From Iamia sp038233335 (GTDB lineage Bacteria; Actinomycetota; Acidimicrobiia; Acidimicrobiales; Iamiaceae): DNA of 10,423 nt. Below the pieces are notes generated by a model. That model was given only the letters and a program-made list of their open reading frames with translations. It did no database searches and had not been told where the DNA came from. A program made the position numbers and the translations under genes. Position 1 is the first letter of the stretch. Each line of letters opens with the position of its first letter. The stretch is from assembly GCA_038233335.1 (NCBI GenBank), contig JBBSME010000108.1, positions 1-10,423 on the forward strand, read 5' to 3'. This document shows, piece by piece, positions 5,377 through 10,423 of this stretch.

Positions 5377-6393
5377 ATGCTCGACGACCGCAAGGCATCC
5401 ATCCTGCGGGCCGTGGTGGAGGAGTACATCCACACGGCCCAGCCGGTCGGGTCGGGCCACGTGGCGTCGGCTCCCGCGGTCTCGGTGTCCTCGGCCACGG
5501 TCCGCAACGACATGGCCACCCTCGAGTCCGAGGGCTTCCTGGCCCAGCCCCACACCAGCGCGGGCCGCATCCCCACCGACGCCGGCTACCGCTACTACGT
5601 CGACCACCTGGCCGGTCGGGCCATCCTCGACCGCTCCTCGGCCCAGCAGGTGCGCTTCTTCTTCGACCACACCCACGGCGAGCTCGAGCGGATGCTGGCC
5701 GACACCTCCCGCCTCCTGTCCGGTCTGACCGGCACCGCCGCCGTCATCACCGGACCGCCGCAGGAGACCGCGGTCGTCCGCTCCGTCCAGCTGGTCGGGC
5801 TCACCCCGACCCTCGCCCTGCTGGTGGTCGTCCTGTCCAACGGGGGGGTCGAGAAGGCCACGGTCGACCTCGGCGCGGCCGGGGCTGATGCCGACGAGGA
5901 CGAACTAGCCGCGGCCGGCGCGCACCTGAGTCGCCACCTCGTCGGCCACCACCTCTCCGAGCTGGCCGTGGTGCCCGCTCCGCCCGAACCGGCCCACGAG
6001 CGCCCGGCCCTGGCTGCGGTGGTCGCCGCCGCCCGGGCCACCGCCGACGGGTCCGACGGCGACCACCTCTACGTCGGGGGCACGGACCGCATGGCCGGGG
6101 CCTTCGACGCGGTGGAGACCGTGCGCGAGGTGCTCGGCCTGCTGGAGCAGCAGCTGGTCGTCGTCACGCTCCTCCGCGACGTCCTCGACCGGGGCCTCCA
6201 GGTGGCCATCGGGGCCGAGACCGGGATGGCCCCCCTGGCCGAGTGCGCCCTGGTGGTGGCGCCGTATGAGATCGAGGGGGAGCCGGTCGGTAGCGTCGGG
6301 GTGCTGGGTCCCACCCGCATGGACTACGCCCAGGCCCTGGCGGCAGTCGCCGTCGTGGGCCAGCGGCTGGGCCGCCGGCTCAGCGAGGGCTGA
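5377..6393 (+). CDS. hrcA: Heat-inducible transcription repressor HrcA
   Basis: HrcA is a dimeric repressor that binds CIRCE operators and releases them when the chaperonin system is overloaded. The product is 338 residues, normal for the family, starting at the ATG at 5377. MLDDRKASILRAVVEEYIHT and QPVGSGHVA begin the winged-helix domain. SSATVRNDMATLE (38-50) is the recognition region, and HTSAGRIPTDAGYRYYVDHL (59-78) is the HrcA hallmark just after it. The central GAF-like and insert regions follow. The C-terminal signature is SVGVLGPTRMDYAQALAAVAVVGQRL. A CIRCE element lies directly upstream. dnaJ begins 31 bases after the stop and is presumably co-transcribed. No clear Shine-Dalgarno sequence precedes the ATG (CCCCCAACCC), so translation may start on a short-leader message. 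Confidence 0.96.
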   Translation: MLDDRKASILRAVVEEYIHTAQPVGSGHVASAPAVSVSSATVRNDMATLESEGFLAQPHTSAGRIPTDAGYRYYVDHLAGRAILDRSSAQQVRFFFDHTHGELERMLADTSRLLSGLTGTAAVITGPPQETAVVRSVQLVGLTPTLALLVVVLSNGGVEKATVDLGAAGADADEDELAAAGAHLSRHLVGHHLSELAVVPAPPEPAHERPALAAVVAAARATADGSDGDHLYVGGTDRMAGAFDAVETVREVLGLLEQQLVVVTLLRDVLDRGLQVAIGAETGMAPLAECALVVAPYEIEGEPVGSVGVLGPTRMDYAQALAAVAVVGQRLGRRLSEG

Positions 6394-6424
6394 CACCGAC
6401 CTGTGAAGCGAGAGACCCACCCCC

Positions 6425-7531
6425 ATGGCCGATGACCTGTACGCCACGCTCGGCGTGGCCCGCACCGCCACCGGCGAGGAGATCAAGAAGGCGTACCGAC
6501 GGCTGGCGCGCGAGCACCACCCCGACGCCAACGCCGGCGATCCGGAGGCCGCGGCCCGGTTCAAGGAGCTGTCTCGGGCCTACGAGGTGCTCTCCGACCC
6601 CGACCGTCGGCAGCGCTACGACACCTTCGGCACCGACTCGCCCGGAGGGGCCGGCGGCGACCCGTTCGGCGGTGGCGGGATCGGCGACATCTTCGACGCC
6701 TTCTTCGGCGGTGGCGCCGGTGGGGGCGGACGGCGCGGCGGTCCGCCCCAGGGCGCCGACATCGAGGTGGTCGTCGACCTGACCTTCGAGGAGGCGGTGT
6801 TCGGGGCCAAGACCCCGGTGACGGCCAGGGTGCCGTCCCCCTGCGACACCTGCGAGGCCTCCGGCGCCGCCCCCGGCACCTACCCCGAGACCTGCGGCAC
6901 CTGCGGCGGCGCGGGCCAGGTCCGCCAGGTTCGCCAGTCGATGCTGGGCCAGATGGTCACCGCCCGCCCGTGCCCGGCGTGCAGCGGGCTGGGCCAGGTC
7001 GTGTCCACTCCCTGCCCGGACTGCGGGGGCGAGGGTCGCCGTTCGACCGAGCGGGCCTACACCGTCGACATCCCGCCCGGGGTCGACGACGGCGCCACCC
7101 TCCGCCTCCCGGGCTACGGACCGGCCGGCCCCCGGGGCGGTCCGGCGGGAGACCTGTACGTCCACCTGAGGGTGGCGCGCCACCCCCGCTTCGCCCGGGA
7201 CGGCGACGCCCTGATCCACGAGCTGCACCTGGGCGTGAGCCAGGCCACCCTCGGGATGTCGCTCGACCTCGAGACCCTCGACGGCACCGAGACCCTGGTC
7301 GTGCCCCGTGGCACCCAGCCGGGCCACACCTTCCGCCTCCGGGGTCGGGGCGTTCCCCACGTCCGGGGCCGGGGTCGGGGCGACCTCATCGTCCGGGTGG
7401 TGGTCGACATCCCCCGTGACCTCAGCGAGGAGGAGGACCAGCTCTTCCGCGGCCTCGCGCTCCGCCGGGGTGAAGAGGTGGCCGATCCGGAGGCCGGCCT
7501 CATGTCCAAGATCCGCTCCGCCTTCAAGTGA
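6425..7531 (+). CDS. dnaJ: Chaperone DnaJ (Hsp40, zinc-finger type)
   Basis: DnaJ hands unfolded proteins to DnaK and stimulates its ATPase. The product is 368 residues, typical of the full-length type I protein. The J domain (about 1-67) carries His32-Pro33-Asp34. A Gly/Phe-rich linker runs from about 72 to 108, with DIFDAFFGGG. The zinc domain has four Cys pairs at 140/143, 157/160, 183/186 and 197/200 (CDTCEASG, CGTCGGAG, CPACSGLG, CPDCGGEG). The first motif has Ala where the family has Gly, which should not affect zinc binding. The C-terminal substrate-binding beta domains follow. As the gene beside hrcA and without dnaK or grpE, it corresponds to the second dnaJ (dnaJ2) of actinobacteria. 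A separate dnaK-grpE-dnaJ1 locus probably exists elsewhere. It shares the CIRCE-controlled transcript with hrcA. Confidence 0.96.
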   Translation: MADDLYATLGVARTATGEEIKKAYRRLAREHHPDANAGDPEAAARFKELSRAYEVLSDPDRRQRYDTFGTDSPGGAGGDPFGGGGIGDIFDAFFGGGAGGGGRRGGPPQGADIEVVVDLTFEEAVFGAKTPVTARVPSPCDTCEASGAAPGTYPETCGTCGGAGQVRQVRQSMLGQMVTARPCPACSGLGQVVSTPCPDCGGEGRRSTERAYTVDIPPGVDDGATLRLPGYGPAGPRGGPAGDLYVHLRVARHPRFARDGDALIHELHLGVSQATLGMSLDLETLDGTETLVVPRGTQPGHTFRLRGRGVPHVRGRGRGDLIVRVVVDIPRDLSEEEDQLFRGLALRRGEEVADPEAGLMSKIRSAFK

Positions 7532-7544
7532 CCCGGTGGGTCCG

Positions 7545-8237
7545 GTGCCGCCCCGGGGCCGGGGCCCCCACGTGTTCGTCGTCGACCTCCACCGGCTGGA
7601 GCTGACCGACGACGACCGCCACCACCTGCAGCGGTCGCTGCGCCTGCGCGCCGGCGACCCGCTGACCGCCTCCGATGGGGCGGGACGTTGGCGGGGAGCA
7701 CGGTTCGGAGTGGAGGTGGAGCCCGACGGCCCGATCGAGGAGGGACCCCAGACCGGGCCCGAGGTGGTGGTCGCGCTCACGCCGGTGAAGGGCCAGCGGC
7801 CGGAGTGGGCCGTGCAGAAGCTGACCGAGCTGGGGGTGGACGCCGTCTGGCTCCTGGTCACCGACCGGTCCGTGGTCCGGTGGGACGGGGAGAGGGCCGT
7901 CCACCACCGCGACAGGCTGGCGAGGGTCGCACGGGAGGCAGCCATGCAGAGCCGTCGCTGCACGTTGCCCGACCTGCGGGTCGGGGTCCCGGTGGCCCAG
8001 GTCCTCGAGGCTGACACCCCGCCCGTGCTGGCCCACCCCGGCGGGGGGCCGCCGGCCCTGGGTCGGCCCCTCCTCATCGGCCCCGAGGGGGGCTGGTCCG
8101 AGGCCGAGCTGGCTGCGGCCCCGGCCACGGTGGGCCTGGGGCCCACGGTGCTGCGGGCCGAGACCGCAGCCGTCGCGGCCGGCGCCCTCCTCGCCGGGCT
8201 GCGGGCCGGGATCGTCCACGCGCATCCGACCGGGTGA
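7545..8237 (+). CDS. rsmE: 16S rRNA (uracil-1498-N3)-methyltransferase RsmE
   Basis: RsmE uses S-adenosylmethionine to methylate N3 of U1498 in helix 44 of 16S rRNA in the assembled 30S subunit. The product is 230 residues from the GTG at 7545, preceded by GGTGGG at a workable distance. A GTG at 7536 and one at 7572 are alternatives. It begins 13 bases after the dnaJ stop. The N-terminal PUA-like RNA-binding part contains DDDRHHLQRSLRLRAGD. The SPOUT trefoil-knot domain follows, with VALTPVKGQRPEWAVQKLTELGVD, REAAMQSRR, LLIGPEGGWSEAEL (cofactor loop) and LGPTVLRAETAAVAA (knot). The dnaJ-rsmE adjacency is widely conserved; prmA, often between them in other phyla, is absent. Confidence 0.94.
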   Translation: MPPRGRGPHVFVVDLHRLELTDDDRHHLQRSLRLRAGDPLTASDGAGRWRGARFGVEVEPDGPIEEGPQTGPEVVVALTPVKGQRPEWAVQKLTELGVDAVWLLVTDRSVVRWDGERAVHHRDRLARVAREAAMQSRRCTLPDLRVGVPVAQVLEADTPPVLAHPGGGPPALGRPLLIGPEGGWSEAELAAAPATVGLGPTVLRAETAAVAAGALLAGLRAGIVHAHPTG

Positions 8238-8245
8238 GGCTCGAC

Positions 8246-8267
8246 ACCACTCAGCACTGAGGGTGGT
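8246..8267 (+). terminator. Possible hairpin terminator after rsmE
   Basis: ACCACTCA (8246-8253) and TGAG plus TGGT (8258-8261 and 8264-8267) form an 8-base-pair stem with a two-G bulge and a GCAC loop, nine bases after the rsmE stop. There is no T-tract. It ends where the next promoter begins, a sensible place to separate the heat-shock operon from bldD. The evidence is modest. Confidence 0.4.
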
Positions 8268-8306
8268 TGATCGGGAGGCATGTGCGACGTAGTGTGGTCA
8301 CCCCAC
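8267..8306 (+). promoter_or_regulatory. bldD promoter with overlapping palindrome (probable autoregulatory BldD site)
   Basis: TTGATC (8267-8272), a 17-base spacer, and TAGTGT (8290-8295) make a good -35/-10 pair. Overlapping the -10 and the expected start is the 15-base palindrome GTGTGGTCACCCCAC (8292-8306), symmetrical at 6 of 7 positions around a central C. It includes AGTGT-GG-TCACC (8291-8302), close to the AGTGA-(n)-TCACC box known for Streptomyces BldD, which represses its own promoter. The leader to the TTG start is about 75 bases and holds no other feature I can name. Confidence 0.6.
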
Positions 8307-8377
8307 GTCGGTGGCGCGAGTCTCCGACCGTTGAGTGGGGCCGACCGGGCACCCAGCGTGCGATCACAGGAGACACC

Positions 8378-8905
8378 TTGAGCATCATCGACACCGAGAT
8401 CGACGACGAGGCGACCGCGCTCTACGGCCGCAAGGTCGGCGAGCGCCTCCGGTCGATCCGTCGCCAGAAGGGCCTGTCCCTCCAAGACGCCGAGGAGAGC
8501 TCCGGCCAGGAGTTCAAGGCCTCGGTGCTCGGCGCCTACGAGCGCGGGGAGCGGGCCATCTCGGTGCCCCGCCTCCAGCGCCTGGCCCGCTTCTACAACG
8601 TGCCGGTCGACCAGCTCCTGCCCCGGGACCGGGGTACCGACGAGGAGGTCCTCGACCTCACCGTCCCCGTGCCCGAGAGCCGCCGCATCGTGTTGGACCT
8701 CACCCGCCTCGACGCCCTCTCGGGCGTGGCGTCGGAGATGCTGACCCGTTACCTGACCATGATCCAGGTCCAGCGCCAGGACTTCAACGGCCGGGTCCTC
8801 ACCATCCGCCGTGACGACCTGCGGGCCATCGCCTGCATCCTCGACACCTCTGAGGACGGCGCGGTGAAGCGCCTCGACGAGCTCGGCCTCGCCCTCGTCC
8901 GCTGA
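8378..8905 (+). CDS. bldD: BldD-family transcriptional regulator with conserved cyclic di-GMP motifs
   Basis: In Streptomyces, BldD represses developmental genes as a dimer held by a tetramer of cyclic di-GMP. The product is 175 residues (Streptomyces BldD is about 167). The start is TTG at 8378, decided by the AGGAG at 8368-8372 five bases upstream and by the absence of in-frame ATG or GTG near. The N-terminal XRE-type helix-turn-helix (about 17-80) reads VGERLRSIRRQKGLSLQDAEE, then YERGERAISVPRLQRLARFYNVPVDQLLP, closely following BldD. The C-terminal domain (about 103-170) contains RYLTMIQVQRQDFNGRVLTIRRDDLRAI. Arg133-x-Asp135, eight residues, then Arg144-x-Asp146-Asp147 reproduces the RxD-X8-RxxD ligand motif. 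It stands between rsmE and hemW with its own promoter. Its targets here are unknown. Confidence 0.9.
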   Translation: MSIIDTEIDDEATALYGRKVGERLRSIRRQKGLSLQDAEESSGQEFKASVLGAYERGERAISVPRLQRLARFYNVPVDQLLPRDRGTDEEVLDLTVPVPESRRIVLDLTRLDALSGVASEMLTRYLTMIQVQRQDFNGRVLTIRRDDLRAIACILDTSEDGAVKRLDELGLALVR

Positions 8906-8963
8906 TCGGACGCACCCCACGCTGACCGGACCGCCGAATCCTCCGGAGGGCGGGGACCCTGGC

Positions 8964-10034
8964 TTGGGCGCGTACCTGCACGTCCCCTTCTGCCGGCACC
9001 GCTGCGACTACTGCGCGTTCGCCACCTGGACAGACCGCGACGAGGTGGCGGGCCGCTACCTGGAGGCCTGCCGCCGCCACGCCGCCGCCGTGGCCCCGGA
9101 CCTGGTGTCGGTCACCTCGATCTTCGTCGGCGGGGGCACCCCGTCGCGCGTCGACCCCGAGGCCCTGTTGGCGGTCCTGGCCGAGCTGCCCCTGGCCCCG
9201 GACCCCGAGGTGACCATCGAGTGCAACCCTGAGGACGTCGACGAGGGCCGGGCGCACGCCTACGCCGCGGGCGGCGTCACCCGACTGTCGATCGGCGTCC
9301 AGTCCTTCGTGCCCCACGTGCTCGGCGCACTCGGGCGGGTGCACCCAGTGGAGGCGGTGGCCCCGGCGGTGGCGGCGGCCCGGGACGCCGGCCTGGAGGT
9401 CAACCTCGACCTGATCTACGGCGCCACCGGGGAGTCGCTGGCGGACTGGCGCACGACGATGGACGCCGCGGTGGCACTCGCTCCGGACCACATCAGCGCC
9501 TACGCGCTGACCGTCGAGGCCGGGACCCCGCTGTGGGACGATCCCGATCGCCACCCCGACGACGATGACCAGGCCGACAAGTACGACCTCGTGTCCGACC
9601 TCCTCGAAGCCGCGGGCTACGAGTGGTACGAGATCTCCAACTGGGCCCGCCCGGGGCGACGCTGCCGCCACAACCTCCTCTACTGGTCGATGGGTGAGTA
9701 CGTGGCCCTCGGGTGCGCGGCCCACGGCCACCGGGACGGCACCCGCTACTGGCACGGACGGACGCCCGAGCGGTACCTGGGGGCGATCGAGGCGGGAGAG
9801 GACCCCGTGGCCGGATCCGAGCACCTGGAGGGAGGGGCCCGAGCGCTGGAGGCGCTCCAGCTGTCGCTGCGCACCCTCGCCGGGGTGCCGGTCGAGGCTC
9901 TGCCCGAACCCGACCGGATCGAGCTGGCCTCCTTGGTCGAGGTCCGCGGTGAGCGCCTGGTCCTCACCCGGCGGGGCCGGTTGCTGGCCAACGAGGTCGC
10001 CCTGCGCCTGGAGGTCCCGGCCTCGGCCGGTTGA
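8964..10034 (+). CDS. hemW: HemW, radical SAM heme chaperone
   Basis: HemW is a radical S-adenosylmethionine protein that binds heme and is thought to insert it into respiratory enzymes. It is often mis-annotated as oxygen-independent coproporphyrinogen oxidase. The product is 356 residues with TTG as the only plausible start (8964), preceded by GGAGGGCGGGGA. The iron-sulfur motif is Cys10-xxx-Cys14-xx-Cys17 followed by AF; it lacks the fourth Cys seen in HemN, favouring HemW. GGGTPS (56-61), ECNPE (86-90), RLSIGVQSF (107-115), NLDLIYG (147-153) and HNLLYW (236-241) are all as in the family. The usual GLGAGAHS is here ALGCAAHG with the histidine kept. The start is 58 bases after bldD, so co-transcription with bldD is likely. 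In many genomes hemW lies between lepA and hrcA. Confidence 0.93.
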   Translation: MGAYLHVPFCRHRCDYCAFATWTDRDEVAGRYLEACRRHAAAVAPDLVSVTSIFVGGGTPSRVDPEALLAVLAELPLAPDPEVTIECNPEDVDEGRAHAYAAGGVTRLSIGVQSFVPHVLGALGRVHPVEAVAPAVAAARDAGLEVNLDLIYGATGESLADWRTTMDAAVALAPDHISAYALTVEAGTPLWDDPDRHPDDDDQADKYDLVSDLLEAAGYEWYEISNWARPGRRCRHNLLYWSMGEYVALGCAAHGHRDGTRYWHGRTPERYLGAIEAGEDPVAGSEHLEGGARALEALQLSLRTLAGVPVEALPEPDRIELASLVEVRGERLVLTRRGRLLANEVALRLEVPASAG

Positions 10035-10087
10035 CCGCTCACCGACCCGGCTTGGTGGGCCTCCCCGGTCGGGGGCAGGCTTCGGCC

Positions 10088-10423
10088 ATGGACGGTTCGC
10101 GGTGGGAAGAGGTGTGGGACGACGCGCTGATCAGCGGGGACCCGCTGCGCACCCCGGGCTACGCCGAGCGCCTGGCCGAGCTCGACGGCGAGTCCGTGCG
10201 CACCGGCCGCACCGCCAGCCACGTCCGCATCGAGGGTCGCTTCGACGTGCTCGGCGGGTCCATGGGGTTGGTGCATGGCGAGCGGGTCGTCCGGGCCTTC
10301 GACCGGGCCATCGACCTCGGCCTCCCCGTCGTGTGCGTGACCCGCACGGGCGGGGCGCGCATGCAGGAGGGGATGGTCTCCCTGGTCCAGCTGGGGCGGA
10401 CCGCCGCCGCGGTCCGCCGCCAC
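10088..10423 (+). CDS. Carboxyltransferase of the acetyl-CoA carboxylase AccD type, 3' partial
   Basis: The first 112 codons of a crotonase-fold carboxyltransferase are visible; the gene runs off the window. DDALISGDPLRTPGYAERLAEL (11-32) aligns with the region after the zinc ribbon of AccD. GGSMGLVHGERVVRAFDRA (56-74) and RTGGARMQEGMVSLVQLGRTAAAV (86-109) are the conserved acyl-CoA binding core. AccD transfers the carboxyl group from biotin to acetyl-CoA in fatty acid synthesis. The N-terminal four-Cys zinc ribbon of typical AccD is absent: the protein starts directly at MDGSRWEEVW, and no Cys occurs before residue 83. It is therefore either a zinc-less AccD variant, possibly fused to an AccA-like half, or another acyl-CoA carboxylase beta subunit. 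The start is 53 bases after hemW. No strong ribosome-binding site is seen. Family assignment is firm, exact substrate is not. Confidence 0.85.
   Translation, partial: MDGSRWEEVWDDALISGDPLRTPGYAERLAELDGESVRTGRTASHVRIEGRFDVLGGSMGLVHGERVVRAFDRAIDLGLPVVCVTRTGGARMQEGMVSLVQLGRTAAAVRRH

Noticed and set aside
7308..7544. Extended start for RsmE inside dnaJ
   Set aside because: It would overlap the end of dnaJ in another frame with low-complexity sequence. Starts at 7536-7572 fit the family length.
6380..8920. An 846-codon open frame on the minus strand antisense to dnaJ, rsmE and bldD
   Set aside because: Its translation is low-complexity (Gly, Ala, Arg, Val rich) and lies opposite three well-identified genes. 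Long antisense open frames are expected where third codon positions are nearly always G or C.
8964..10034. Oxygen-independent coproporphyrinogen III oxidase (HemN)
   Set aside because: The iron-sulfur motif lacks the fourth cysteine and the protein is about 100 residues shorter than HemN, so HemW fits better.
10042..10072. Hairpin between hemW and the carboxyltransferase gene (CCGACC with GGTCGG)
   Set aside because: Six paired bases around a 19-base loop in very GC-rich DNA are expected by chance, and no T-tract follows.

Overview
The window is about 10.4 kb of very GC-rich bacterial DNA whose coding regions strongly prefer G or C at third codon positions. A BldD-family regulator next to hrcA, dnaJ, rsmE and hemW, several TTG or GTG starts, and a probable leaderless toxin-antitoxin promoter point to a high-GC actinobacterium. 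An Acidimicrobiia-type lineage (Iamia or Ilumatobacter relatives) is the best guess, but it rests on remembered gene order and protein style, not on a search.

Layout. (1) 1-1583: lepA, missing its N-terminus at the window edge. (2) 1584-3752: an accessory-looking block. It holds, on the minus strand, a start-less remnant of a secreted-type or NTF2-like protein, a ribbon-helix-helix antitoxin overlapping a PIN-like toxin by 4 bases, and an RmlD-like NAD(P)-dependent sugar reductase/epimerase. A 368-base divergent intergenic region rich in small repeats follows. (3) 3753-5129: a class I DNA photolyase. (4) 5128-5246: two tandem stem-loops that share a 17-base loop core but have different outer stems that each still pair. 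(5) 5304-8237: a heat-shock cluster, with a CIRCE operator, hrcA, dnaJ and rsmE. (6) 8246-8905: a hairpin, a promoter with an overlapping palindrome, and a bldD homologue. (7) 8964-10034: hemW. (8) 10088 to the end: the first 112 codons of a carboxyltransferase of the AccD type.

How the genes work together. The lepA / hrcA / dnaJ / rsmE / hemW grouping is a rearranged form of the lepA-hemW-hrcA-(grpE-dnaK)-dnaJ-rsmE order known from Firmicutes and actinobacteria. Here hemW lies downstream of rsmE and bldD, grpE and dnaK are absent, and foreign-looking genes plus photolyase sit between lepA and hrcA. HrcA probably represses its own operon through the CIRCE element and so couples dnaJ and rsmE to heat shock. 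The BldD homologue keeps both arginine/aspartate motifs used by Streptomyces BldD to bind cyclic di-GMP, and a palindrome overlaps its own -10 element.

The items most worth a second look are the tandem covarying stem-loops after the photolyase gene, the divergent toxin-antitoxin pair with an in-frame gene remnant directly behind it, and the nested inverted repeats that would enclose the photolyase start codon.
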